Shown here: positions 23,449-36,591 of the stretch, piece by piece
Layout: every line of letters begins with the position of its first letter
How positions within the stretch are numbered: the stretch's first letter is position 1
Assembly (NCBI GenBank): GCA_025766275.1
Contig: JAFKAC010000005.1
Span: forward strand, 1,860,001 to 1,924,000
Reading direction: 5' to 3'
DNA from: Lactarius indigo
Lineage: Eukaryota > Basidiomycota > Agaricomycetes > Russulales > Russulaceae
DNA length: 64,000 nucleotides
Translations under genes and position numbers: made by a program
Notes under the pieces: generated by a model
Told to the model about the DNA's origin: nothing
Seen by the model: the letters and a program-made list of their open reading frames with translations, nothing else
Databases searched by the model: none

Positions 23449-25634
23449 ATGCAACACTCTTCGTCTGAAGATGATGGAAAGTCCTCGCCTACGTCTCCTG
23501 TAGATGACCGGGGTTCTACTATACTATCAGCGCCTGAGGCTCCAGAGCCAGCGCCGGGTCTTAACGGGAATCCTGTTCACTGTTCGCGTCACACAACCCC
23601 TTCCATCCAGAAAATGATAACTCACCTGTTCTTCCTTGTGACACAGGGTACGACGTACGTGGACCTTTCTTCTTGTTCCCACATTACCGATTCGGGCAAT
23701 AACAAATCGCGGCGTATCCATTGTCGCAGGCTGACCGCACCGAACCGTATACCCGGATAGAGCCATTCCAAGAACATCAGGATACCAGCATCGAGTTGAG
23801 AAGAAAACACCATTTTCATATTTGACTCGCTTATGTTCACACCGACCACTTACATAGATTCTTTTATAAGCCAGTAACGCTCACCTCCCTGGCTGTCGCG
23901 CTAGCCGCGTTGGGGTATGTGGCGACGACACAGGACGTGCTCGAAGAGGGTCGAGATAAGCGAAGAGTGTAAGCTTTCTTACCATGCACTCTTTGGGCGC
24001 TTTGTCGATGAATGCACAGGGGGGCGTATGCCGCCGTTGCCGGCTTCCTCGTGTTTTCAATGATCCAATTCCGTGACGGACCCTTCATTCGGCCTCACCC
24101 CGCGTTTTGGCGCGTTGTCCTTGGGCTCAACCTTTTGTATGAACTTGCCCTCGTGTTCTTGCTCTTCCAGGACTTGAACTCCGCCCGTGCCATGATGACG
24201 TACCTTGACCCCAATCTGGGTCGCCCTCTCCCTGAAAAAAATTACGCCGAGAATTGTGCGTTCACACCACAGAACATTTGGGTAACGACACCTTCGCCTC
24301 GCGTCACACTCTTTCTGACATGTTCTGACATGTTGCACGCAGAACGCCATTGACATTTTCTGTTTGGCGCATGCATTGGGCTGGTTTGGGAAAGCCTTGA
24401 TCTTGCGAGATTACTGGTTCTGCTGGGTAATTTTCAATTCGTGGCTGTTGTTGATTTTCCATCGGCTGACCTGCCTTATTGAGATCCTGAGTGTTGCTTT
24501 CGAGCTTGCCGAGTACAGTCTTCAGCACCAGCTAGCTAACTTTGCCGAGGTATGTAGTTATCATTATCTCGTTGTCGGCCCCGCAACTGAGCTCGATCTT
24601 CTAGTGTTGGTGGGACCACGTCAGGACCTTCCCTGTCTCTCTATCTGACGGTTTTAATCTCAACGTCCTTTGTCTTGTAGTGGGTCTTGGACGTATTGAT
24701 ATGTAACTGGTTGGGAACCTACGCCGGTTAGTTCCTACGTCTGATATCCATCTCCGAGATGGGCGCTCATCAATATGTCAGGCATGAAGGCATGTCAATA
24801 CTTCGAAGTGAAGGTGGGTTGGTATGGAAATATACCTGATAAGTCGGAGCTCACGCAAGCCGCGAAGCATTATACATGGCGAGGCTTCCGCCAAAGTCGT
24901 GGCATCCGATCTAAGACAAAACGAGTGTTCACGCAATTTTCGCCCCACGACTTCACAGCATTCCACTGGCATGGAACCGCGTCCTTACTACACTACGTGA
25001 CGGTTGTCGTGCTGCTTGCTGTCTTCCTCGCGGCAGAGCTAAACCCTTTCTATCTAAAGGTTTGCGTCATCGACACCCTCTCATTTCACGATGTGATAAC
25101 CCTAACCGAACCGTGTGTTGACTTTCAGAGTCTCCTTTGGATGGAGCCCGATCACCCATTTGTGATCGCCAGGTTAGCGGGTGTGTTTCTTTGCGCTCTC
25201 CCCGCCGTTCGCGAACTGTATCAATATATCAACGACCCAAGGTACGGGACAACCATTTCCTTATTCTCGTTGTTGCGCTTCTCCGGCTTGACATTTTTAC
25301 GCGATCTTGCGCTCCTCAGGAAGGCGGTGAGAATGGGGCAGCACGTTTGGCTATTGCTCGCTACGATCGGCACAGAGTTGTTGGCCATTGTCAAGTGGAG
25401 CAAAGGTCAGTTCCCTGCTCCCTTGCCGACACCCGTAAAGATCGCTTGGTCATTCGGGGCGGCACTGTTAGTGCTTTATCCAGTCGGTCAGGTGAGTGTT
25501 CTCGTAAACTTGTTTTCGAAGCACTTACTAAGAGCGCCTAATCGGGGCTCTTGTTCCACTTGTAGTTTGGCATGCCCAGCGCTCGCCGATATCTACGGGG
25601 GCGCTTGCGCACGCCAAGGACCAAGGCTCAATAA
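23449..25634 (+). CDS. Phosphatidylserine synthase, base-exchange type (PSS1/PSS2 family)
   Basis: A multi-pass ER enzyme that exchanges the head group of a phospholipid for serine. Exons joined by eye give, in order, the following segments. IEFFYKPVTLTSLAVALAAL comes first, then [117 protein letters not shown] and AAELNPFYLKSLLWMEPDHP. The chain ends PVGQFGMPSARRY...KAQ, stop at 25632-25634. This order and the CWWD motif match animal PSS1/PSS2, not the CDP-diacylglycerol synthase Cho1. CWWDH is encoded by a 15-nt exon (24605-24619). The N-terminal exon begins MQHSSSEDDGKSS at 23449; its 3' boundary before the exon starting near 23733 is uncertain. About a dozen exons in all. Confidence 0.88.
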
Positions 25635-28600
25635 TTATTCGCTGTGTGGTTTGTTGTATCCCTTCTTCCGTTCGAGCGACTCGGCCTTCCGTACGAATGC
25701 GACGTTTATCCTTGTATTATATCGGCATATCAAACGTACTCTGCGCGGTACAGTAATATACTTTCGAGATAATATTCTATCTCCGAGGCGAGATCGCTTG
25801 GTCGGAGTGACTTTGGAAGGTACAGTGGCACAACTTGGCTCCCCGGATTTCTGTTCGACGTCCTGACAAAGCGTTTGACAGCTGTCAAATCACCAAGTAC
25901 GTTTCTTTCTCACCTGCCACTTTGGGACGCTTCGGTCTCCTCTCGTCCTGGGCTCTATGCCCGCCGCACGCTCCCCCTCGTTGCTAGACACGTCAATATT
26001 TTAACGCTTTGCGCTCTCCAGTGACGTGGTGCATGGGTTGATCTCTATGCTACATGTTTACGCCGCGGCTTCCTCGGGTGTGCGTCTATGTGCTTTCCTC
26101 CAGCAGCGTGTGAATACCGTGATGCCTCGCCGCTTCTACAGACCCCGAGCTGGGGGATCGCGCTTCGAATTTACAAAATATCTCGTTCAGGTGGCAGGGG
26201 TTTATGCCTTGCCGGTTCGTTGACTCTGGCGAAGTACAGCTGTGTGTGCCCTGAATTTGACCCAGGAAGGTTCTTGTCCTGTCGATCGCTTCCCTTCCTC
26301 GCCTTCCCGCCCGACAATCGTGCTAGATTTTAATGTATACGCAAAGATCTAGAGTTCGCGCGGCTAGTCATGACTCTGGGGCGATATCGAACAGGAGTCG
26401 GTTTGCTTGGAGGGTTTGCCCATCAGTTGCTCTGCTTCGTCTCTACCTACAAGTGGCAGTTCGTTGATGTATACGGTGTATCATGGCCGCGAGAGTTGGG
26501 CCCTTCACAGGTGCGTTTCCCGACCCACTCGCGAAGTCCATATATATTTCGCGTTTCATGGCGCAGATCATGGATATTCCTGACAGGGCTAGATGAGGTG
26601 GCAGGTCTAAATCATTGCTATTGACCTTACTTTTTCCTGGGTGGTACACGGCCGACCATCGGATTGCTCTACCTACATACGTCGTCATTGGCATCAACTC
26701 CTCTTCGAGGGGGTCGCAGGTTGTACGCCACACGTTGCAGACGATCATACCTCAAGCTATTATTGGCAAGAATTCGAGCGTTAAACTCATTTCTCGTATT
26801 GTGTTGAATGACCGCTCCCGAAATATCGCGCTATTTGTTTCAATCATCCGCTCGAGGTACTACACGTGTTTTTTTTTGCCGATATCCCGACAAGTGCGGG
26901 GGTAGACTGCGAAGCCATCTTGGAACCGATGGTGAGCACCGTTCTCGTTTTGTTGGAGAAAGCAGTTCGGAACAATAAAACTCACCACCGTGCCAGCTCT
27001 CGGAAGATTTCGGTTCTCAACCCTTTTACTGCGGACAGATGTATTGTGCTTGATGGCTCGCCACATTCCCTTGCATGCATCGTCGAAATCTATGGGCGTT
27101 TGCGACGCTGGTCTTTTCTGTACGGACCGTGTCCTCTGTCGTATGACCCAACACCCAGTCGAACGGCGGTACTTTCTTTACGCCTCGAATACGGGTCATG
27201 TGTGCACATCGCTCGGCTGTACAGAGTAACGGCATGCTCTCGCACGTCGGCAGACATAGCCCGACGATTCATTCTTACGTCCTATAGATGGACGCACGGT
27301 GCGGATCGGGAAATGAACCTCATTTTGGCAGGAGGTATCTCCTTTACCCACTCAAATTTTTTTTGATGTCGCACATGACGCAGGATCTCGAATACCGGGC
27401 TTGTGTTCGCGCGTGCATTTTTTTTTTTCTTTGGCAGTCTGTCTTGTCTTGTCTTGTCGGACCCAGGGCCATTTATGATGTCGTACACGTCGACATCGCG
27501 CGCCTTTCAGGGCATGGTTCACAAATCCACAATGAACATTCACGACGTGGGATCTCATCTTGGAAGCCCTGCCGTAATTACAAGCGCGCATACAGCAATC
27601 AGAGAAGGTTATACCGTATGCGGCAGGAACCAGCCCCTGAGATTTGTACGTGTTCACACCGGTGCCCATGTCAGTCACGAAAGTTGTGTCGGTGTGATGT
27701 GTCTCGAAGTTTCAGAGAATGAATACTGAATGAGTAATCAATCAATAAAATCTTCGACTTTTGCCCTGAGAGGGCAGGAGTTGATCCGGAGTCCCGCGGG
27801 GTCCCGTTACCCATGTGTGCTGTTATCCATCAATATGCAGGATCAGGATCAGAGAATTATTGATTGGTTCTGAAATTCCACACAATGGTTATGAACGGTG
27901 CGCAGCTCATTCTATATACAAACACCCCGCTGGGGCCGGAGTGCCACTGCTGTATCAAATGGAAAGCCAGCCGAATGACTACAGTAGTACTGCAGGGCAG
28001 GGACAACTTCATCGAGAACAAGGTCACCGGATTTGAAAAAATTCGTGACTTCCAAATTAGGAAAGTTCCATAATTTGGCGGGAACTTTGGGCACCTTGGC
28101 AAAGTCAGCACTGCTCCTTGCACCGCTCCCAACTCTTGTTGGTGTATTTGGCCCTGCGATGGAGCGTAAACGGGCCCCCAACTACAGTACTAGCCGCCAG
28201 TACTTGACAAATGCGGGCCTTGGGATGAAAGCTAGCATCGTCGTCGCCCAAACTCGGATTAGAGTCTCTTCGGATGATCCCATCTCTACTACTACGCCCC
28301 TAAAAACGTGCTCACCGGCGTGTGGAGTCGCCGCCTCGCTTGAACCCGATTGCCTCTCATCATCCTTCCTGTTACGCTTTCGCGCTTGAAGCTTGAAGCT
28401 TGAAGGGCTTTGCAATGGACCGGAGTGGAATGCTGGAATGCGCCACTACTATTACGGCCGACACTCACCCCCAGAAAAAAACTGCAACCCCACATCAAAT
28501 GCACCAAGCGGTACGTACACTTCGTCTCGATGGTGTGCGCATTTTGCTGCTTAAAATGGGCGACAATAGAGCAACGGGCTGGCGAACCCGTTGGGCCCCA

Positions 28601-31093
28601 AGTTGCCATGGATCCTATTAATTCAAAGGTGGTTCGGTTTTGACCTGTGGAGTTCAGGCGACTACGCCCTCTACGCCGCTCACTTGGGCGGCGGACTTTG
28701 TTGAAAAGGGGTCCCCTTCGAAGGTTTGGCATAGCCAGGTCTGAGTTCGCGGGGGATTCACGACTCGGTATGATGTATACACTGTGCAAGGTCACCGTTG
28801 AGGCCCAGAGTTACAGAGTTGTGAGACGTAGGGCACCTGCCGGCATGAGAACCCACGCCAAAGTCCTGCAAATACCTCTGATCCTCAGCCCCTCCCTCCG
28901 CGTTATCACACGTGGGCGATCTAGTGAGGTTCAGTTATTTCTACTTCAGGTGCTCTGCTCATTGAGCCCTCGATATTTTCGCGGCCCCAAATGTTAGTAC
29001 TGTTCCCTACTATTCCAATGCAGCACATCTATCTATCATCAGTACCTGTTGGTGAAATCTCGTGATTTCGTTAGGTGCCCCCAACCCATGCTTTTTTACG
29101 TTCACCATAGCGCTCACAAACGTAAAGATGATGTTTACAAAGAACACCCCATAATTTTCCCTTGTCCATATTCACGTGCGGGCGTTGTTCAACATCGTTC
29201 GCCCGAACATTGTATATTTTACACGCAGTCCCGCAGGTGTCTGTGGTGGGTGCGGCGCTATTGAGGGCGCAACTCGAGATCCTTTCCCAGAAACGGCGAT
29301 GTATTATGATACGACAGAAAGGCGCGTTGCGCTGTACAAGACCCAACTGGAATAAGAGGTGGCTGCACATTCCCGGGCTTTTGATTTTGAATTCGATGAT
29401 AATGTTTGCCCCAATTCGCAGATCCGAGCTAGTTGTCAACACATAATTAATCAGTGGCATCGTCAGCGTTCTGGAGCAGTGCTTGACGGGGTTGGCCACA
29501 AAGGCTATTGCGTGCCAGTATGTTGGCTTCATTTCTGATTTCACATATCTAGAGGCCTTGGGGGTTCCATAAGTCAATACCTTAATCAGCTCCTTGAGGT
29601 TAGCTTCCTCAACCATCTTACTATATTAGTAACTACAAGCGGTCATTGGTGTTCGGCCAGCGTTCACCCTCTGATCGTGATTGAGCACATGGTTGTCAAT
29701 GCTTCGCACGGTTCACCTGGCACTCGGAAAGTGTGCTTCTGTTCTTGACTCTGGCCGTAGACCCCTCAAGGCACGGTGGCGGCGAGTTCTTTGCGCACTC
29801 CCACTTTGGACATTTAAGGATGATTCTTGGGGTTTGGAGCTGTCGCCTGATGAGTCCTTCGAAACGGAACCAAAGATAGAAGACGTAGAGCGCTCTACTG
29901 GCACAACGAAGGTCTCAGCAGCTACTTGGAATGACTATGCTAGTGGCGACAGTTCACCGCTGTTCCTTGAGTGCAACTAGTAACTCCTCAGGGCTTAGCC
30001 TCTAAGCACGTCATGATGAGGGATGCGGCACGGCGATTCATGCCAGTGTTCTCAAGGTGTGTATTCAGGGAAGGCGAAACGAAGCATTATCATGGACTCT
30101 CACGCCTGCTAGGGTACTCCCAGTGCTCCAAGCTGCGGACGCTTCGGCGGTTACAAGTTACCTTTTAAGCTTAATATACACCATTGGATATCAGTGGCAC
30201 GCTTGTAGGCCCCCCTGGCACTGTCTCTCGTCTGCTGGGTGGCAAAGACTAAAGGCGCACTCGAGTGGCCAGCTGCAGCGGTGAGGCACCACTTTTCGTC
30301 TAGCTATTACTCTATGCCGATAGATAACCTTCGGACATGTCCGTTATATGGTGCAGGGACCTTGAAGCTTGAAGGACGTTGAGAAGCGCAAATTTGCTTT
30401 CCTTCTCAAATTAACGTGCGTATTTGGGGATATAATTGGGAAGCACACGCCCATAAACCCACCAGTACTTTGCTTGGGGTGATTTCCTTACCTGTTTTTG
30501 CTGGGAACCATGAGTTTGGGGAAAGAGGGCGCTTGGCAACGAGATGCGAGATGCGAGCAGATGCGCCCTTCAAAAATATAGCTACTCCCAAAGCGAATAG
30601 CTGCGGGCCTGTGAACTTGGGAGCACTACAACGAACAGTACTCGATGTAGATAGTTTCAAAATCTGAGACGACGTCGCCCGTTCTTCCCCTGAAAACCAA
30701 AAAGGCTACATCCGGCGTCTGTGTGTATGTGTAACGCCTGTGGACGTCTAGGGAATGTGAACAAGGACGAAGAGTACCCGGGCCAACTATCACAATCACA
30801 GTGGGTCCGCCACTCAAAGGGCGATAAGAGGGAATCAGAACTTGCTCGTGAACATTGACGACGGGGGCTTCTTCCTTCCCTAGAACAGATGCGACGCTTG
30901 TAACGCGACCGTCGGTCGAAAGTGACATTTTGTCCGGTTCTCAAGTGGCTACATAGGATGGCGCAATGACCGACAATGGTCCATGGATCTGTCTTTCATT
31001 TACATCGAAGGTAGTAGTACGGAACCGAGTAGAACAACATAGACAATGGTTTGCAACGACATTCTCATTTGCTACATGCTTGCATACTATATT
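25635..31093. other. Gene-poor interval, 5.5 kb
   Basis: No gene can be assigned. Several open frames look protein-like but match nothing I know. A plus frame at 26370-26624 contains FVDVYGVSWPRELGPSQ and is followed by a plausible intron. There is a plus frame at 26866-27366 and a 181-codon minus frame at 29071-29616. A minus frame at 30626-30928 starts MSLSTDGRVTSVASVLG. Small direct repeats of cttgaag occur near 28386-28405 and 30361-30375. The region could hold decayed genes. The part nearest 25634 contains the 3' UTR of the synthase. Confidence 0.4.
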
Positions 31094-34000
31094 TCAAGCT
31101 TCCAATACACGGTACACCTGTTCGCGGGCGATCAGTGGGGAGCAAGCACGAACATGAGAAAAAAGGACCTTTATCGTTCCACTTTTCAGGTCTTCCAGCC
31201 TATAGCTCACCGACTCCACGGTCTATGCACAGCTCAGCCGAAGTACGGAACATTTATGAGGAAAGGTGCACATACCGCCTGGCCGACCCGTTGATTTGCT
31301 TGAAGAGCCTTGAGCTTGAGCTTCTTCGGGTCGAACTCGCTCACGACGCCCATGCACGGCGCCGACTCACCCGCGCTCATGCTATACGTGTGCAGGCCCT
31401 TGTGCCCTTTAAACCTAGCGCCCTCGAGCACGACGACGTCTCCAGGCATGATGTCCGCCAAGCGCGTGTGCACCTGTGCGGCCGTCTGCGCATACACCAA
31501 GAAGCCATACTCGCTCTGTCCATATGACGCCAACGCATTCGGCACCTCCGCGAGTGCCTCCGCAACGAAACCTTCGTACGAGCCATTACCTACGAGCTTA
31601 TGCTTCGACCGCTCAAGCAGCGCCCCAGCAGCTTCGGCCACGTGCACTCCGACGCGTCCCCACACAGCGCGCAGCTCGTCGACCGTCATGCGTGCGGGGA
31701 CGCCTGGGTGGGCCCGAGGCTGCTCTGCCGAGTGCCGCGGCGGCACAGCAGTCGGCGGTGGCGCCGGAGGGGGTGCGGATGATCGCGGTGTAGGCGACGG
31801 GTAGGACGTGGAGTCCTCGGACCACCTAGACGCCGAAAAGTCGCTCGTCGCGCCGCCGTCGCCGAAGTCGAGTGAGCCGCTCGGAATCGAGGGCAGTTCC
31901 CATTGTCCGGTGCTCGCTAGGTCCGATAACTCCGGCGCTGGTGGTGCGGACCGAGGTGGTGGTCCACGCCGCGCGGGAGCGGGTTGGGCGTCTTCGGCCT
32001 CGATCATCACAAAGTCCGATGTGGCCTGGCGTACTGGAGGTCGTGGGATCGTGGTGAGCGTATCGACAGATCCGCTTCGCGGAGGAGGGGTTGACGGGAC
32101 TTGTTCGGTAGAGGGTCGTCGCCCAGCTGGCGGGACGGGAGGTGGACGAGCTGACGGAATAGGTGGACGGGTCGAGCGCGGTGGTGGTGGCGGCGGCGGA
32201 AGTAGCTCTTCCTCTTCAGCCTCCTGTACGCCGTACTCGTCTTCCAAGTCCTCGTGGTGCACTTCCTCAAGTTCGCTCTCTTCAGCTTCGACGTGTACGC
32301 CGTCATCTGAGCTGCTAGGGTGTTCGTATTCATAATCGGATTCGGATTGAAGAGCCACGGGCTCGGGTGGAGGAGGTATGGTACGTGGAGGCTCGCGCGG
32401 CGTTGCCTCTTCCTCACGTCGCGCGGAAACAGGAGGTGGCGGCGGCGGGGATCCTAACACTATACCGGGCTGGATTGGGAGCATGCCGAAGCGCATGCCT
32501 CCCATCCCCGCGAGCTTCGCCGCGATGCGCTGCCTGCGCGCTTGCTCGTCCTCAGCCTCCGTCTCTTCCTCAGGTTCCTCAGGTTCTTCAGGAACCGACT
32601 GCCCCGAGATTGGAACACCCCTATCTGTGCCTAGTTCCTCTGTAGGAGGAGCCGAAGTGGACGGTTGCGCCCGGGGAATCGGAGGAGGAGCACCGAATTT
32701 AATGCCCCCAAGCTTGGCCATACGCTCTGCGATTGTCTTCCTGCGCTTCAATCCATCATCGCCCTCGGCCTCATCGACAGACTGGGGAGATGCCGCCGAT
32801 GTAGGTGGTACATATGAAAGAGGTTCCGCGCTAGTGGGCGGTGGTGTGCGTGGAACAGGTGGCTTTGACAGTGTGTGGAACCGTGGGTCGGTCGGGTCTG
32901 CGATGGTATCAGTAAATTAACGTACGAACATTGGTAGGAAAATCACCCCCTATGTCTTCGGGCAGGGCACCTTGTTCTGACACGAGAGATGTGGGTGCTC
33001 GCTTCTTCAAAGGCCCAGGGACAGGGACTGTTGGAACACCATACTGTCCTGAACCTGAACTTCGCCTCTCTTCGCGGCTATGTCGTGAGTCAGTACTGCG
33101 TCGAGATTCTACACTCCTGCGTCCCGGGGGGGTAAGAGGTGGAATAGAGGGTTTAGGGGTAAGCGCGGGTGGGGGGGATATAGGCTCGTCTTGATGTTGA
33201 GGTATAACCTCAGGCTCCCTGGTTAGAACGCGCCCTTGGTCAATGACACCGAAATTGGGCGGAGGCGGAGGGGCGATGAGCGACTCGGAGTAAGAGACAG
33301 ATGAAGATGGGACGACACGAGCGGGTGGTGAGATGGTCGTTCTCTGTGTCGGGAATTGGCGCCATGACGACGTCGCATCCGGGCTTTCCTGGAAAGGAAC
33401 TGGTACCTCTCGGGGAGGTGGAGGGACGGAGGCCCTCTTTACTGAAGGTATGCGTTGCGGAGACGAACCCGGGGCGAGTAGCGGAAGATTATCGGGCACC
33501 GGAACAGCGCGGGTGGGCGGCGGCACCGATGCTCTCTTCAGAACTGCGGGAACTGGGGGAGCTCGCGTATGGGCGACGTCGGATTCAGTGCTCACCCCAG
33601 GAGCAGGAGGAGCGGGGGCGGGTGGAAGTGGGCGAGTAACGCGCGGCGGAGCCATCTCGCTATCACTGTCGTCCTCAGCGGGTGGTGTAGGTGTGAAGGA
33701 TTCATCTTCGACACCCACTCGCGCAGCCTCGGGTTCACCCGTGGCGGATCGGCTGTGTATGGGGCTAGGCCGGCTAGAAGTGGCCTCAGCCGTCGCATGC
33801 CCTTCGACTTCGTCATACCTGTATTCGGGGAGCTGTCTGGGCTCCGTAACCTGCGTAAACTCGTTGATTTCCACCTCGTGTGCAACACGTGCGTCTTCAT
33901 CACCGTAGTCAATCCCACCTTCTGGCGTCTTTAATAACTCGTGTTCAACGGCGTGTTGTAAGAGTGCTTGTGTATGTGGATCAGATTCTATGAAACAACA

Positions 34001-35897
34001 GAAGCACTCATCAATGTCCTGTAATATACAATCCCGGAAAAGGGGAAATAGGGGTTCGAAACAGTAATTAATATTTACCATTGTCCCCACCATCCTCATC
34101 GTTCACTGCGTTCGCGCTGCCACCCTGCGAAGAAACCGAATAGGAGGCGGGTGAGGCGCCGAGTTGGGACTGGCTTTCAAGTATATTGCCTCCAGTCCCC
34201 GCAGGAAGGGTATCGACACTCAACTTGCGTTCAACGTGAGGAGGGGTAGTCTCGTCCAAGGGTGGGGAAGAAACAGGTTGCCCACCAGAGGGATTGAACC
34301 CTTCTGTCTTAGACTGCCCTCGAGTGGTCTCGTCCTCTTCCTCTTCCTCGGTCACAGATAATCCATCCTTAATGGGCTCATACGCCGCTGCTTCCCCCAA
34401 CTCCTCTCGTGGAACCTGCAGTTCTGAAGGAACATCCAGTTCGATCGGGACATCCGGTCGCGGGAAATCATGCTCCGTCCTCGAGTCTACCTGAGACTCG
34501 GGAGACCCGGGGCGCAGGTCCGAGGGGTCCGAAGGTAGTCGCGTAGGCGGGGAAGCCTCTGACTTCTGCTCTGGGGTATGTACAATCGGTGCGGGTCCAT
34601 CGAGCGGCTCCTCGGTAGGTCTCCCTAACACAGACTCAGACGGTGAAATGTCAGCAATTGGATCGGCAGCCACAACTTCTGTCTCGACATGACTCGGCAC
34701 AGGAATTGGTAGGGGTAGACCCTCGGAGGTGACACCTGGCGTGTCTTCTCCAAGTGACTCTGGCACAACTTCAGCCTCAGCTGAGAGAGTTGGCTTCGGC
34801 GTAACCTTCTTGCGCGGTGGGGCAGCACGACGCGGGCCTTGCAGGAGAGGCATCGCGCGCGGCGGAATATTGGGGCTCGTTCCCGGGGAAGCTTGCTGAG
34901 AGAGATATTCTACAAGCGATGGTATCGGTATCCTTGAGCGAGTGCTAGGAGTCAGAGGAGATACGTACCTGTGGAAGCACTCTGTAGTTGGGGAGAGACA
35001 ACGACAGTTGTGCTGGAAGTGGGGAGGGCCGCTATGAGATATATGCAGTCAGTAAACGAACTATTGACTTGATGCGCATATATGCACACCATTATCTGTG
35101 GTCTCAGTCTCAAGCTGGCCATGGTCGGCATCGCTCTCAGTTTTGAGGGCAGGTTCCCCAACAGGATTGTCGGCTATCGGAAGTTCCTCCTTGGCCTTCT
35201 CAGTCGAGAGTGCGACAGGCTTTGGCTTGACCTCTGGTTTGAGCCCAAAGATGGGCGGACCCATCCCGACTCTCGTACCGCCGAGGCGAGCCATCCGTGC
35301 GGCAATTGCTGCACGGCGCTGCCTCTCCTCTTCTTCAGGGTCGGCTTCTTCCTCCCCTTCACCAGGCACATCGGAGACAGTCTCAGAGGCCTTTTCGTCG
35401 ACAGGAGGCGGAGACCTTGAATGGACTGCCACTATCTCTTCACTAGGCGTCTTCAGAGGCGAAACGGCAGGTATACTGCCAGTGTCGGCCACCACGGATG
35501 TACTGGCGTCCTCTCCATCGTCGCCAGTTACAGGCGGCGCGACGGCGACCTGGGGCGGCGGCTTCCACTTTGGCTTCTCCGATGGTTTGGGGGGTGGGGA
35601 AGCAGCCGGGCCACCACCAAATGCCCCAAGGCCTTGCAGTGCGGCCATGCGCTCCTTGAGTGATCCGCCTTTGGTGATACTCTCCTTCGCGTCAGTCGCG
35701 GACATACTATGATCAGTACGAATGACCTGTTGCGGGGAATGAGGTGGGGAGGGTGCCCGAGGCTTCCACTGAGAGAGACCACCTGGTTTGGGGCGAGGTG
35801 CGGGAGGTGCGGGGGATGATGCTGGCTTTTGCTCGAAGGCAGCGATGCGGTCACGAAGCGAGCCAGGTTTAGGTTTAGGAGGCGTAGAATCCGACAT
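31094..35897 (-). CDS. Bbc1/Mti1-like cortical actin-patch protein
   Basis: A large, mostly disordered, proline-rich protein of about 1,450 aa. The start MSDSTPPKPKPGSLRDRIAAFE is at 35897. Repeated basic amphipathic modules occur: SLRDRIAAFEQK, SLKERMAALQGLG, RRAAIAARMARLGGTRVGM, KRRKTIAERMAKLGGIKFG and RRQRIAAKLAGMGGMRFGM. Many PPPPP and PxxP stretches lie between them, as in ligands of SH3 domains and WASP-pathway regulators. The C-terminal 170 residues form the cysteine-protease-like fold of the Bbc1/Aim3 family: MTVDELRAVWGRVGVHVAEA, YGFLVYAQTAAQVHTRLADI, MPGDVVVLEGARFKGHKGLH and VSYRLEDLKSGTIKVYRVLE. The last two exons end at the TGA at 31094. Yeast Bbc1 restrains Las17-driven actin assembly at endocytic sites. 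No N-terminal SH3 domain is seen here, unlike yeast Bbc1. Introns lie near 31118-31167, 32880-32935, 34000-34080 and 34900-35090, among others. Confidence 0.85.
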
Positions 35898-36591
35898 GGT
35901 CCCTAATCGTTATGTGCTTCAGTCGCAGATGGCAGGGTGTGCTCGTCGTCGCCGTTGCGGACTTGATTATCCAGCCTGATCTTGGTCGTGACTGCGCCTT
36001 ACGGCATTTCCCGCTCCCGCTCAGCTGAGACCGAACTGCCCGACCTCAGCCACTTGCGGCAATGCTTTCGTCTTGTTCCAAGCTTTTCACACCCAGTACT
36101 GGTTATTGTGCTTGGCTGTTATGCTATGCATCAAATATCACATAGGCAACCTCATACGGTTGTCCACTCAAACAGGTACAAAAGACTAAGAGAAACCTAA
36201 CAGCCTGAACAGTGGTAATAACTAAGACTCTGCTTGTTCGGCTTAACCTGGGGTCAAAGCTACACACCGCGACAATTTGTGGGTCTTCATGCTTGCCCGT
36301 CGAGTGATACATGCAAGACCAAGTGGAGGTCAGTCCCGATCAATTTCTGCACTGAGGACAAAACGATCAAGCTCACCAGGTACACTCACGGCTTGTTCCG
36401 AAGTTTTGATGTACATTGGGTAGGCGGTTTCCAGCGTCACATCGGCAGCCCACAGACAAGACCTGCGTGTAACCGCAAGAAGCCCGATGGTAGTCGAGAG
36501 TTTACGATTAGTTAAGCTATGCCATTGGTTCTATTCTACTGGTACAGAATCCGTAGCCGCTAATACCGTGAAAATCATATGAAGATCACCA
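35898..36591. other. Upstream region of the Bbc1-like gene
   Basis: About 700 bp between the Bbc1-like start and the 3' end of the secreted-protein gene. No recognisable gene. It presumably contains the promoter of the former and the 3' UTR of the latter. Confidence 0.45.

Noticed and set aside
29071..29616. 181-codon minus-strand open frame
   Set aside because: No recognisable domain, and overlapping frames on the plus strand are equally open; not listed as a gene, only mentioned in the interval entry.
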